DNA of 64,000 nt. Source: Desulfobaculum bizertense DSM 18034. Lineage in GTDB: Bacteria; Desulfobacterota; Desulfovibrionia; Desulfovibrionales; Desulfovibrionaceae. The position numbers and the translations under genes were made by a program. Below the pieces are notes generated by a model. It was given only the letters and a program-made list of their open reading frames with translations, ran no database searches and had not been told where the DNA came from. Positions 45,001 to 53,773 of this stretch are shown piece after piece (the first letter of the stretch is position 1; each line of letters starts with the position of its first letter). Where the stretch lies: positions 363,853 through 427,852 of the forward strand of contig NZ_FUYA01000002.1 of assembly GCF_900167065.1 (NCBI RefSeq). Reading direction: 5' to 3'.

Positions 45001-48000
45001 ATGCAAAGGGCAGTATGCTGTCTCGAAGACGTGTTCTGAGGACTATTTCGGTCGGCTGTATTGCGAGGGAGACCTGCAACGCTTGTATACGGCTGAGCAT
45101 ACGGGGCTTTTGACCCGTGATGAGCGTGAAAGCATTGAGACAGCTTTTCGCGCAGGGAATGACGTTCAGCCTGATGCTCCTAATCTGCTTTCCTGCACGC
45201 CAACCCTTGAGATGGGTATTGATATTGGCAATCTTTCAAGCACGATTCAATGCTCTGTTCCGCCGTCTCAGGCGAGCTACTTGCAGCGAGTTGGACGTGC
45301 TGGGCGTAAGGATGGGAATGCTCTCAACTTGACCATCGCAGGTGCCAAGGCACACGATTTGTACTTTTTTGAGCAGCCGCAGTTGATGATGTGTGGTGAT
45401 GTTCAGACTCCGGGCGTTTTTCTGAATGCTTCCGCAGTCCTTGAACGGCAGCTGACAGCGTTTTGCCTTGATCGATGGGTGCTTACTGGCATCACAGAGA
45501 AAGATATTCCTGCAAAGCTTGTGTCTGCGCTTACTGCTTATGAGAAGCGGAATGAGTTGGCTTTTCCGTACAACTTTTTGCGCTATGTCGAGAACAATGC
45601 CACGGAACTCTATGCTGATTTTGTCGCGTTGTTTGAAGGGCAGTTGACATCTGATTCTGAAGACTACTTGAAGCATTTCATCCTTGGGACGCTTGAAGAC
45701 ATTGATGAAGGGAGCGTGCAGTCCTCTTTGGGGTTCAGAATACTTGAAGGACTGGGGCGGGTTTATAAGGAGCGAAACTCGCTGCGAGACAGGGCTTCCC
45801 GTACATCACAAATGCTCAAGCGGATTGAGAAGAATCCGGCAAAGGGCGAGAAGACAGATGTCCGCATGGATGAATTGAAGCAGGAAATTACTGCACTCAG
45901 AAAGCTTGCCTCACAGATTGGGCAGAAGAATGTCTTTAATTTCCTGACGGATGAAGGCTTGATTCCAAACTACGCGTTTCCTGAGCAGGGCGTAACGCTT
46001 CACTCCATTGTTTATCGGAAAAAGGAACAGGCGAATAAGGACGGAGATTCTCAAAAAGAGTTTGATGTCAGTAGCTTCGAGTATGAGCGTGCTGCGCAGA
46101 GCGCGATTACCGAATTTGCCCTTGGCAATAAGTTTTATGCAGGGAAGCGGCAGGTCGTGATTGATCAGGTCGATATTGGTACGTCCAAGCTGGAGGCTTG
46201 GCGGCTTTGTCCTGAGTGCTCATACACAGAGCGAGTGACATCAGAAAAAACAGGGCCATGCCCGCGCTGTGGCTGCGAACTTTTTGCAGATTCCGGGCAG
46301 CGTCGAGATATGCTGAAAATGTCTCAGGTTTTTGCGACAACAGCAGAACGGAAGAGTCGTGTTGTTGATGACTCTGAATCCCGGACGCCTAATTTTTATG
46401 TGCGTCAACTTTTAGTTGATTATGATCCTGCGGATGTGAGTGCAGCTTGGAAAATTGATTCTTCGGAAACGGCATTTGGGTATGCCTTTTTGTCGCGAGC
46501 AAATTTCCGTGAAATCAATTTTGGGGAATACGCAGATGAAGAGGACGGGCTGTTCGTCGCCGGAGACGATAAGCCAAAGCAGGGGTTCAGAATCTGTGAG
46601 CAGTGTGGGCGCCTGCTTGAAAAAAAAGAAAAGCGGGAACTCCATGCCTGGGGATGCCCTGCTCGTGATTCTAAAAATAAAGAAAAGGTCCTCGACTGCG
46701 TGTACCTCTACCGGGATTTTCAGTCTGAGGCGATTAAGGTCCTTTTGCCGTTTACCGGAGCAGAGCATTCCTCGGTCGATATGGAATCTTTTATCGCGGC
46801 GTTTAACCTTGGACTTAAACTTCATTTTGGCGGGCAAATTAGCCATTTGAAAAGCACTTTGCACACGGAACCTGATGAGCAGGAAGGCAAGCTGAGAAAG
46901 CATTATCTGGTTATTTATGATTCTGTTCCTGGAGGGACTGGTTACCTGAAAGAAATAGTTCAGGATAAGCTGATTATTGAAATTCTCGAAAAAGCTTTGC
47001 GGCATATGCAACAGTGTCCGTGTAGTGAAAAGCCAGAGCGTGACGGCTGCTATCGCTGCTTGCTGGCGTACGGAAATAGTTCGCAGATGCGATCGATTTC
47101 TAAGACAAGCGCCATGCGTGTTTTGTCTGGAATTTTGAAGCACCAAGACGCTCTGGTTGAAACCTCAGAGTTACGTTCGGTTTCGCTTGGAGCACTTTTT
47201 GAGTCTCAGCTTGAACTTCGTTTTATCGAGGCACTTCGGCGACAGAATAGTCCAGAAAGAAAGGTTGTTCTTCAGCGGCAGGTCATCCACGGGCGCGAAG
47301 GCTTTTTCCTCGAGTTTGGCGAGACGTGCTGGAACATTGAGCAACAGGTTGAGCTTGGTGACACGGAGGGCGTTAGCGTCCCGTGTCGTGCTGACTTTGT
47401 ATTGAGCCTTGCGAGGAGTGACGGCCGGGCGAAGCCTCTTGTGGTTTTTACAGATGGATTCCGCTGGCACAAGGAGCGGCTTGGAGTGGATATGCAGCAG
47501 CGTATGGCCTTGCTGCGTAGCGGTGCATACCATGTTTGGTCGTTGAGTTACGACGATGTGGAGCACGTTTTTGGGGGCAAGGTTCGAAATGCTCCAGACT
47601 ATGTCCATCTCTCAGGGGGCTTGGGATGGAAGACTGACATGTGGAGCTCTTATGAGCCGAAGCTTTCGAACGATGATCTTCTTGATGAGAAGTCCAGCTT
47701 CAAAATGTTGTGTGAGATCCTAGAGCACCCTGATGATGCGCGATGGAAGGTGCTGGCAGAAAAATATATTCAGTGTTCAATGACAACGCCGAAGGTTGAT
47801 TCTCTCGCTGCGGATGTGTGTCAATTTTTCCCCACGAATTTAATGGATTGTGCAGTGCTAGGCGGGGCGAAATTTGCGGGGCATTTTTCAGCGGATGGTA
47901 TTGAAGTCGTTAGCTCATGGCGAAGGGGAGAGAGTACAGAAAATGCGATAAATGATTTTTCTGTCGCGCTGTATTTGGACGATAAGCCAGAACTCCGGGA

Positions 48001-48448
48001 ATCTCAGCCTTTCCACTCTGCGTGGCAAGGCTATTTGCGTGCGGCTAATGTGTTTCAGTTTTGCACTCGATCGGCGATGGTTGTTCAGTCGGGGCTTATG
48101 GATGGCTTGTTTGATGACTTTGCAGAATTAACACCTGAGCCTCGTTCTGGCGATTTGAGTGAAGAACTTGGGTGGAAAGAGGTTTTTGAGCTTATTGACG
48201 ATGCATATGAGCCTCTTGCTCGCGATGTGCAATCTCAAGGCTGTAGAGCGCCAGAGGTTGGGATAGAGCTGGTGGATAATGAATGTGTCATTGGTGAAAT
48301 AGAGTTGGCATGGCCAGATCAAAAAGTTGGTGTGCTGTCTCAAGAGTATGCTGGAGTTCTTTCTCGTGGCGAAACTCTTGGGTGGAAACTTGTTGTGGCA
48401 GATGATCGGGATAAGTGCTTGAAATTTATTGAACGTGAGGTTGGGTAA
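42083..48448 (+). CDS. Giant DEAD-like helicase with zinc clusters, DUF1998 and a C-terminal nuclease-like domain (DruE- or DrmA/DrmB-like)
   Basis: The 2121-residue protein begins with a superfamily 2 helicase: ATGTGSGKTECFLYPILEH near residue 95, DELH in VVDELHTFDGAQGTDL near 227, and the second lobe with EMGIDIGNLSSTIQCSVPPS and VGRAGRKDGN near 1050-1080. At least four cysteine clusters follow, such as CRECGAAGW, CSHCG, CPECSY and CEQCGRLL. A DUF1998 region has YDSVPGGTGYLKEIV near 1613 and a Cys-rich site. Residues about 1700-1840 resemble a restriction-nuclease fold (RADFVLS, then VVFTDGFRWH). Helicase-DUF1998 giants include Druantia DruE; DISARM splits the same parts between DrmA and DrmB. 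GGGAGAGAGGG precedes the ATG. Confidence 0.85.
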   Translation: MLPAVVAHEIRHGLDDFLKTSFQLSSPYFAGLLDEFIENGTPFRGPYVSLGLPFLEGEHGRDVFPELKLRFPPYKHQEKAFARLSGEEPESTLIATGTGSGKTECFLYPILEHCRKNAGHPGVKAILIYPMNALATDQAGRIARMISGTPALVGQVRAGLYVGQQEENPAKTMGEDHVITDKATLRQNPPDILLTNYKMLDYLLVRHQDRPLWEHNGPETLRYLVVDELHTFDGAQGTDLACLIRRLKARLATPEHGLCCIGTSATLGTGSAEPLLSYAQDIFGEAFERSAVIEEERVSAAEFLGGGLIEYAMHPALEKKDELNPEHFHSPLEYIAAQVELWFGLEPSGDEIQSDAFRVELGSLLKKHLFFQNLVRGLGGEIRDVEELRELVLSFAHTLRKAPGDYVEDILLSLLSLVSHARREVTPLGEKSETLVMPLMNVRVQMWLREMANMVVSVKRRDEMLKSQPTLRFAADLPEQSEMRYLPLVYCRECGAAGWIALTDLQNKQYHTGLKPLYKAFFRPGKLGKEYRMFFPDFAESKEDAEATHKALPHVDGSILYMCGDCRALGLSTSEGCCSSCHSSNVIRVFVPHESSKECPICRAKNSMLLMGSRAATLTSALISMLYGSHYNDDKKLITFSDNVQDAAHRAGFFGARTYGVTLRTAIQQCLQSLGSTPNLAEFPQLFTEYWEKRLGRNVQRFVANFIHPSMEWRYDYDRLMKQGHLAKGSELLNFVEKRLSWEIWSEFTMSSRIGRTLEKTQASVPMLRPEAVDGVLPALTLRLQNEVERLRDVHSEDVRRFLLGLASHMRHNGSVFRDTRGFDSYIESRGDEKRISGFIYPWMPYLSTRNKLPKLLTSYAGARNFEQVVSLGKSSWCIDWALKAFPDLLGLGNSLIGTLYDVCFEELEKAGIVIRRELPVAGSKPRVWMLNPQEILLTTRPVRIKCSHCGSELTVPAGVQESWNGAPCQRYGCKGQYAVSKTCSEDYFGRLYCEGDLQRLYTAEHTGLLTRDERESIETAFRAGNDVQPDAPNLLSCTPTLEMGIDIGNLSSTIQCSVPPSQASYLQRVGRAGRKDGNALNLTIAGAKAHDLYFFEQPQLMMCGDVQTPGVFLNASAVLERQLTAFCLDRWVLTGITEKDIPAKLVSALTAYEKRNELAFPYNFLRYVENNATELYADFVALFEGQLTSDSEDYLKHFILGTLEDIDEGSVQSSLGFRILEGLGRVYKERNSLRDRASRTSQMLKRIEKNPAKGEKTDVRMDELKQEITALRKLASQIGQKNVFNFLTDEGLIPNYAFPEQGVTLHSIVYRKKEQANKDGDSQKEFDVSSFEYERAAQSAITEFALGNKFYAGKRQVVIDQVDIGTSKLEAWRLCPECSYTERVTSEKTGPCPRCGCELFADSGQRRDMLKMSQVFATTAERKSRVVDDSESRTPNFYVRQLLVDYDPADVSAAWKIDSSETAFGYAFLSRANFREINFGEYADEEDGLFVAGDDKPKQGFRICEQCGRLLEKKEKRELHAWGCPARDSKNKEKVLDCVYLYRDFQSEAIKVLLPFTGAEHSSVDMESFIAAFNLGLKLHFGGQISHLKSTLHTEPDEQEGKLRKHYLVIYDSVPGGTGYLKEIVQDKLIIEILEKALRHMQQCPCSEKPERDGCYRCLLAYGNSSQMRSISKTSAMRVLSGILKHQDALVETSELRSVSLGALFESQLELRFIEALRRQNSPERKVVLQRQVIHGREGFFLEFGETCWNIEQQVELGDTEGVSVPCRADFVLSLARSDGRAKPLVVFTDGFRWHKERLGVDMQQRMALLRSGAYHVWSLSYDDVEHVFGGKVRNAPDYVHLSGGLGWKTDMWSSYEPKLSNDDLLDEKSSFKMLCEILEHPDDARWKVLAEKYIQCSMTTPKVDSLAADVCQFFPTNLMDCAVLGGAKFAGHFSADGIEVVSSWRRGESTENAINDFSVALYLDDKPELRESQPFHSAWQGYLRAANVFQFCTRSAMVVQSGLMDGLFDDFAELTPEPRSGDLSEELGWKEVFELIDDAYEPLARDVQSQGCRAPEVGIELVDNECVIGEIELAWPDQKVGVLSQEYAGVLSRGETLGWKLVVADDRDKCLKFIEREVG

Positions 48449-48452
48449 CGAG

Positions 48453-50576
48453 ATGACTGTTATGAATCAGGATGTTCAAGTGGCTATTGCTGATAATTTT
48501 ATTGAGAGTTGCTCAAAGCTCCCTGTGGATTCTCGGGAAAAGGCGTTTCGTTTTTTGCTGAAGTTTAAAAGGAATCCCTTGGGGCAGGGGGCAAATCTCG
48601 AAAAGCTTACGATGTGCCGCGACAAGAACCTCTATTCTGCACGAATTGACAAAGCGAGCCGTGCAATTTTGAAAAAATCTGAGTCAGGTTCTGTTCTTTT
48701 GTTGCTTTGGGCAGACACCCATGATGAGGCATACCGCTGGGCACAGAATAGAGTGTGTGAAATTAACCCTGAGACAGGTGCCATTCAGCTGTATACCGTT
48801 GATGAGCAGACCATAGCAAATGAGAGGGCTCCAGAGGAGACCCAAACGGGGCTTTTTGCAAATGTTCGGGACAGACATTTGCTCAAGCTTGGAGTTCCTA
48901 AGGCGCTGCTTCCCAAGATCCATAGAATGCAGCAAAAAATTGACTTGATTGAAGCTGAAGATGAGGTTCCGCGTGACTGCTTTGAAGCGCTGACTTTTTT
49001 GGCAGACGGGGAGCCATTGGAAGATGTGCTTCTTTTGGTTGATGAACTGCGTGGTGAACAGGAACGTGTTGATACCAGTGATTTTGAAAAGGCACTGATA
49101 AACCCGTATTCTCAGCAGAAATTTTATGTTGGCCCTTCTGAAAAAGAACTCAAAGCAGCTTTGGATGCTCCGTTAGAGAAATGGCGAGTTTTCTTGCACC
49201 CATCGCAGAGAAAAATAGTTCAGCGAGATTGGAATGGGCCTGTCCGTCTTCTTGGAGGCGCAGGGACGGGGAAGACAGTTGTTGCCTTGCACAGAGCGAA
49301 GTGGCTTGCTGAGAATCGATGTACAGCAGATCAGAAAATACTCGTTACGACGTTTACTAAAAATTTGGCGACAGACATCGCGAATAATCTTGCGGCTATT
49401 TGTCTTGATGGACAGATGGCGCATGTTGAAGTCGTGAATCTTGATCGATGGGTCAACGAGTTCCTGCAAAGGAATAATTACAGGTTCACCATTGATTATG
49501 GAAAGCAGGCAGATGAGCTGTGGCGAAAAGCTTTTGAATCACGGTCTGACAGTCTTGACTCCAAGTTTGATGAAAAATTCTTTAGGGAAGAATGGGCGAA
49601 CATTATTCAACCCGAGGAAGTATTGACTCTTAAAGAGTACTTCAAAGTCTCTCGAACAGGCCGAGGTATTCGCATGGGGCGAAAAGAGCGAAAACTCGTC
49701 TGGCCTGTTTTTGAAGAGTATCGAGTTTTGCAAAATGAGCGTGGAATACGGGAGCCTGCCGATGCAATGCGAGATGCGTGTGGCCTATTACAACACATGG
49801 GGAAAAAGCCGTTTAATCACGTCATTGTCGACGAAGCTCAAGACATGAGTTCTCAGGCTTTTAAGCTTCTGAGAACAATGGTCGATGAACATCCGAATGA
49901 TATATTTATTACGGGTGATGCGCATCAGCGTATTTATGGGCGACCTGTTGTCCTAGGACGATGTGGAATTGAAGTGCGCGGGCGGTCTAAAAAGTTAAAA
50001 ATTAATTATCGCACAACGGATGAAATAAAAACTTGGGCAATTTCTGTGCTTCAAGGTGTTTCTGTGGATGATCTTGATGGAGGAGAGGATAGGTTCGAAC
50101 AGTATACATCTTTGTTGCATGGTGAAAATCCCTGTATCCGACGTTTTGAAAATGTAGAGAAAGAAGTTGAAGGGGTTGTTGAGCTTATTTCTGCTTTGAA
50201 AGCAAATGGATTAGCACAAGAATCTTTATGTGTTGTCGCTCGAACAAACTCCGTTGTAGATTCTTATGGAACGATGCTGAATGAAAGAGGGGTTCCAACG
50301 TATAGGATACTTGGCACCGCAATCGATGAAAGGAAAAAACAAGGGGTCAGACTTGCTACAATGCATCGAGTTAAGGGATTGGAATTTGATGCAATGATTA
50401 TTGCAGGAGCAAATGCGGATATGATCCCTAATGCGGCGTTAACAACGGATGATCCTATGGTGAAAGTTTCTATTTTGAATAAAGAGCGGGCCTTGCTCCA
50501 TGTTGCTGCAACTCGTGCCAAAAAATATGTTTTTGTCACAGGGTATGGGGAGCAAAGCCCTTTTCTTGAAATGTAA
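48453..50576 (+). CDS. UvrD-type helicase with an N-terminal RelE-like domain
   Basis: The superfamily 1 helicase motifs are clear: LLGGAGTGKTVVALHRA near residue 265, VIVDEAQDMSSQAFKLL near 457, and TMHRVKGLEFDAMIIAGAN near 635. The first 100 residues (FIESCSKLPVDSREKAFRFL, then LYSARIDKASRAIL) resemble the RelE/ParE ribonuclease-toxin fold, which occurs N-terminally in some UvrD-like proteins of defence islands. Typical RelE catalytic residues cannot be confirmed. I start at the ATG at 48453, five bases after the stop of the preceding gene; the upstream ATG-less extension begins with TTG. It is the fourth gene of the cluster, in the place where DISARM usually has the phospholipase-D protein DrmC. 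Confidence 0.85.
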   Translation: MTVMNQDVQVAIADNFIESCSKLPVDSREKAFRFLLKFKRNPLGQGANLEKLTMCRDKNLYSARIDKASRAILKKSESGSVLLLLWADTHDEAYRWAQNRVCEINPETGAIQLYTVDEQTIANERAPEETQTGLFANVRDRHLLKLGVPKALLPKIHRMQQKIDLIEAEDEVPRDCFEALTFLADGEPLEDVLLLVDELRGEQERVDTSDFEKALINPYSQQKFYVGPSEKELKAALDAPLEKWRVFLHPSQRKIVQRDWNGPVRLLGGAGTGKTVVALHRAKWLAENRCTADQKILVTTFTKNLATDIANNLAAICLDGQMAHVEVVNLDRWVNEFLQRNNYRFTIDYGKQADELWRKAFESRSDSLDSKFDEKFFREEWANIIQPEEVLTLKEYFKVSRTGRGIRMGRKERKLVWPVFEEYRVLQNERGIREPADAMRDACGLLQHMGKKPFNHVIVDEAQDMSSQAFKLLRTMVDEHPNDIFITGDAHQRIYGRPVVLGRCGIEVRGRSKKLKINYRTTDEIKTWAISVLQGVSVDDLDGGEDRFEQYTSLLHGENPCIRRFENVEKEVEGVVELISALKANGLAQESLCVVARTNSVVDSYGTMLNERGVPTYRILGTAIDERKKQGVRLATMHRVKGLEFDAMIIAGANADMIPNAALTTDDPMVKVSILNKERALLHVAATRAKKYVFVTGYGEQSPFLEM

Positions 50577-50590
50577 GTTATAGAAGAGGG

Positions 50591-50872
50591 CTAGTTCTTA
50601 AGCATTTTGGGGAGCCGGTACAGAAAGCGGGGGCCAGGTTCAAATTTACCATGGACAAAAAAGCTGCTGACTTCGCAGACTGCGCGGGTAAACTTCTCAA
50701 ACTCTTTTCCTTCGACAACCATAACGGTGAGATCTTGGATGCTTTTTTCTTCGAAGTGTTTAAAGCTCAGATTTTTATAAAAACAATAGTATCCATCGCT
50801 GTAAACCAAGTACTGGTAACCTTGCTGCATGCACAGTTTGCGAACGTGTATAGTTTCTTCTGAATAATCCAT
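50591..50872 (-). CDS. Small protein of unknown function
   Basis: The 93-residue product starts at the ATG at 50872, which has GGAG eight bases before it; the longer ORF upstream has no such site. It contains RKLCMQQGYQYLVYSDGYYC and FSKHFEEKSIQDL-like sequence (SFKHFEEKSIQDLTVMVVEG), with no recognised domain, signal peptide or membrane segment. It is convergent with the UvrD-like gene, 14 bp away, and divergent from the WYL regulator. It may be controlled by that regulator. Confidence 0.6.
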   Translation of the reverse strand: MDYSEETIHVRKLCMQQGYQYLVYSDGYYCFYKNLSFKHFEEKSIQDLTVMVVEGKEFEKFTRAVCEVSSFFVHGKFEPGPRFLYRLPKMLKN

Positions 50873-50943
50873 TATGTACTCCTTTTGCGTTTGAAAAAGA
50901 GAGTACAAGGGCAACTTCCGGATTTTCCGGACAAGGCAAAACA

Positions 50944-51909
50944 ATGAGTAAAAAAAGTACACGAGTTGAAAAAGTTTTCAATATTTTAGAGTACTTATCG
51001 TTTATAGGGGGGAGCGCTTTATGCTCAGATATGACTAGGGAACTTGGAATTAGTAAAAGTACGCTGAATGAAATTTTGAATTTTTTAAAAGATCAAGGTT
51101 ATGTGAATATTGAAAAAGATAAGGGGGTAAATAAGTATCGATTAGAAAAAAGAGTGGTGTGGCAGGACAGGATTCTTGATCCCGATGAAGTCCAAGCTGT
51201 CCAGTTCTGTACTGATATGTGTTCGGAGCTGCTGTTCGGAGGGAGACAAGAAAAAGCTTGGAAAGGGCTTCGAAAGTATTATCAAAATATGTCCCGAGAT
51301 TCTGAGCATGTTGTGGGTTCGAAAATGCGGCACTCCTTTAAAGGAAGGGTTGATTATTCAGATAAGTCTAAAATTTTAGATGTGCTGTTTGATTCTCTCT
51401 CTTTGCAAAGATGGGTGCATATTGATTACAAAAAAATAAATAGTGATCGTGCTGTTGGATATAAAATTATGCCAGTGGATATAATTGTTCAAAACAATGC
51501 ACTGTACCTAGACGCTGTATATGATGATCCCCGTTCACCTGAGCGCAAGAGAAGAAGTTTTGCTGTTTGTAGAATATGCAATGCTGAACTTTGTAAGGAT
51601 CGCTTTAAGAATGGGGTTGAGCCAGAAAGAAAGTGTCTTTATGGCTTGAACTATGGCCCGGCGATTGATGTAAAAGTACGATACGATAGGTTTGTTAAAA
51701 TTTATGTTGAAGAGCGAGTGTGGGGAGAGAATATGTTATATGAGAAAGAACAGGATGGTTCGTTTACATTAAGTTTTAAGACAGCGAGTAAGCTTGAATT
51801 AGAATCTTGGGTGCTTTCATTCGGGGAACATATGGAGTGTTTGGAGCCTTTGGAGTGTCGAGAGCATATTAAGAAAAGGATGGGGGCTGCGTTGAATAAA
51901 TACACCTAG
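50944..51909 (+). CDS. WYL-domain transcriptional regulator
   Basis: The 321-residue protein has an N-terminal winged helix (FNILEYLSFIGG, then LGISKSTLNEILNFLKDQGY) and a central and C-terminal WYL-type ligand-binding region (VHIDYKKINSDRAVGYKIMP, then NNALYLDAVYDD). WYL regulators such as BrxR and CapW repress defence operons and are thought to sense nucleic-acid or phage signals. This one directly follows the helicase/methylase cluster and is divergent from a small gene, so regulation of the island cargo is likely. The gene is more AT-rich than the cluster. An AAGG ribosome binding site precedes the ATG. Confidence 0.85.
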   Translation: MSKKSTRVEKVFNILEYLSFIGGSALCSDMTRELGISKSTLNEILNFLKDQGYVNIEKDKGVNKYRLEKRVVWQDRILDPDEVQAVQFCTDMCSELLFGGRQEKAWKGLRKYYQNMSRDSEHVVGSKMRHSFKGRVDYSDKSKILDVLFDSLSLQRWVHIDYKKINSDRAVGYKIMPVDIIVQNNALYLDAVYDDPRSPERKRRSFAVCRICNAELCKDRFKNGVEPERKCLYGLNYGPAIDVKVRYDRFVKIYVEERVWGENMLYEKEQDGSFTLSFKTASKLELESWVLSFGEHMECLEPLECREHIKKRMGAALNKYT

Positions 51910-52000
51910 CATCCATAAATTGAGGATGCTAGGTGCTGAAGTCAAGGAGCATAGGATACGTATTTAAATGTCACTTTTGTATTAGGTCTTTTTTTGAAGT

Positions 52001-53575
52001 CTATCGAATTGCAAATGCAAATTTGCTTTTGTTCTTATCAAATACATAGATAGCGGTTAATGGAATTCCTGTAACGAATACACCTGTAAGGACATCTGTG
52101 GTGTTTTTATTGAATTTATTTAATAAAGGGACACCGGCTAAGCCTGATGAGAGAGCTCTGTTAATATAAATACCTAAGACTGATGAAGCCGTTCCAATCA
52201 TTATTGTTTTGATTCCTTCGTAGCTGTCAACTTTTTTATCCATAAGAACTTTTACACATCGAACGGTTGATAAAGTTGATTCTCGAATTAAAGAAATGAT
52301 AAAGGCAGGTGTTTTTAAAAGCATCGAGGTTAAAATTTGAGGTATGACACTGAGAGCTCCTGCAACTCCACTTTCAACACCAAGCTTTTTAGCTCGTTCG
52401 ATAATATTGTGTTCGTTAAAGCGGTTTGCTAATTTATCTTTGATCGTGACAGACCGTTCGCAGATGTTTTGTTTAAAATCTCGATTGAAGATATTTCCAT
52501 CATGAGCAATGTTCTTTAGTTCATCGACAAAAATATCGATTGTTTCATAAACGATTAGGCCAACGACTTGCTGAACAGCAAGTTTTGCACCTGATTCAAC
52601 TGCGGTCGAACCAATAGTCGCTACTGCTTGAAGGGTTTGCTTTTGGGAAGCTCCTTTGGCTTTAGAATAGGCTTCTTTGGCATCTTCTTTTTTTACAGAT
52701 CGAGTTTTTCCATTAATTTCGATGTTGACAATGTCTGGGTCAAGCTCATCTTCCACGCCTCTTTCATCTAAGAATTCCATTAAATCTTTTGAGCCTTTTG
52801 CTCTATTCAATGAAGAATCTGCAAAAACAAGATTGTCAGTGTCATTTATACAATCTTTTATTTCTTCATTGGTTGTTGCTGCTCTTAGCAGGACACTGTC
52901 ATAGGTCGACTTTGCAGAAATCACATGCTCAATATCTGAATCAAAAGGGTCTAATAGGTTGGAACTATTATACCCATCATCCAGATACATCATGCTGTCT
53001 TTCGCATCTTGTCTTTCTTGCTGCATTTTATGAAAATTTTCGTGAGATCTTACATTGTGAGCAGAATTAAAATCTTGATATGAATCTGACAAGTTGTCGA
53101 AGCGAGCCTCAAGTTTATTATCCAGCCCATTGACGATAGGGCCGAGGCAGAAGGATGAAATTGCCCGCTGTAATGCTTCTTTTTTACATTTCTCAAAGAT
53201 ATCACTCATGTCTGAAGCTGGCTGAGGAAGTGTGTCTTTGATTTCATCAATCATTTGTTGTGTGTCTTTATCGACATCGAATTTATTGTTGAAACTACTG
53301 ACTATTTTGTCTGTTCCTCTTTCGAATAATTCTATGCTGTTGTCTTTGTAGAAATTAATATCTTTGAATTTTTCTACTTCAAGGTTGCCAATAGACTCCG
53401 AAACTGAATCTATCTTTTTTTGCGTTTTTTCACGTACGTTGCCCACGAGAGACTGGCTATGATTCTTTAGAGAAGTCAAATGTGAGGCCGTTTCCTTGTC
53501 TGTGTCTTCTTCGGTCTGTTTTGATCGTAACTTAGGTGTCTTGATAGATTTGATTTTGTTTTTGAATGAGAGCAT
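52001..53575 (-). CDS. Large protein of unknown function with coiled-coil N-terminus and hydrophobic C-terminus
   Basis: I do not recognise this 524-residue protein. The first 110 residues are charged and helical. The middle part is acidic. From about residue 325 onward four hydrophobic stretches appear (for example LAVQQVVGLIVYETIDIFV, then GALSVIPQILTSMLL, TIMIGTASSVLGIYINRAL and VLTGVFVTGIPLTAIYVF), so the C-terminal third is probably in or on a membrane. The gene is AT-rich, as are the dynamin/HerA genes. GGAG precedes the ATG. It may be a pore-forming or membrane effector of a defence system, but nothing visible proves that. Confidence 0.6.
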   Translation of the reverse strand: MLSFKNKIKSIKTPKLRSKQTEEDTDKETASHLTSLKNHSQSLVGNVREKTQKKIDSVSESIGNLEVEKFKDINFYKDNSIELFERGTDKIVSSFNNKFDVDKDTQQMIDEIKDTLPQPASDMSDIFEKCKKEALQRAISSFCLGPIVNGLDNKLEARFDNLSDSYQDFNSAHNVRSHENFHKMQQERQDAKDSMMYLDDGYNSSNLLDPFDSDIEHVISAKSTYDSVLLRAATTNEEIKDCINDTDNLVFADSSLNRAKGSKDLMEFLDERGVEDELDPDIVNIEINGKTRSVKKEDAKEAYSKAKGASQKQTLQAVATIGSTAVESGAKLAVQQVVGLIVYETIDIFVDELKNIAHDGNIFNRDFKQNICERSVTIKDKLANRFNEHNIIERAKKLGVESGVAGALSVIPQILTSMLLKTPAFIISLIRESTLSTVRCVKVLMDKKVDSYEGIKTIMIGTASSVLGIYINRALSSGLAGVPLLNKFNKNTTDVLTGVFVTGIPLTAIYVFDKNKSKFAFAIR

Positions 53576-53737
53576 TTATTTCTCCTGTGGGTGTCTAGTT
53601 GCTTTTCAGGGGAAGAACTTAAATGTTAATCGGTAAATTTGTGAAGTACTACTTAAAATGAGTATATTCAATAGGCTTTCAGGTGTTACTCGGGGTGGAT
53701 GTGAACGGAATCTTTTTGAGATTTTGCATGGTTTGAA

Positions 53738-53773
53738 TTGTTGGGGAGAGGCTTTCACCTCTCCCTTTTTAGT
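53738..53773 (+). terminator. Hairpin with T run downstream of the 125-residue protein gene
   Basis: GGGAGAGG and CCTCTCCC pair around a six-base loop, followed by TTTTTAG on the plus strand. The flanking genes are both on the minus strand, so it may work as an insulator, or the stem may act in both directions. Confidence 0.7.

Noticed and set aside
48453-48800. A separate RelE-type toxin gene with antitoxin
   Set aside because: The RelE-like region is in one uninterrupted frame with the UvrD-type helicase, and no antitoxin-like frame lies beside it.
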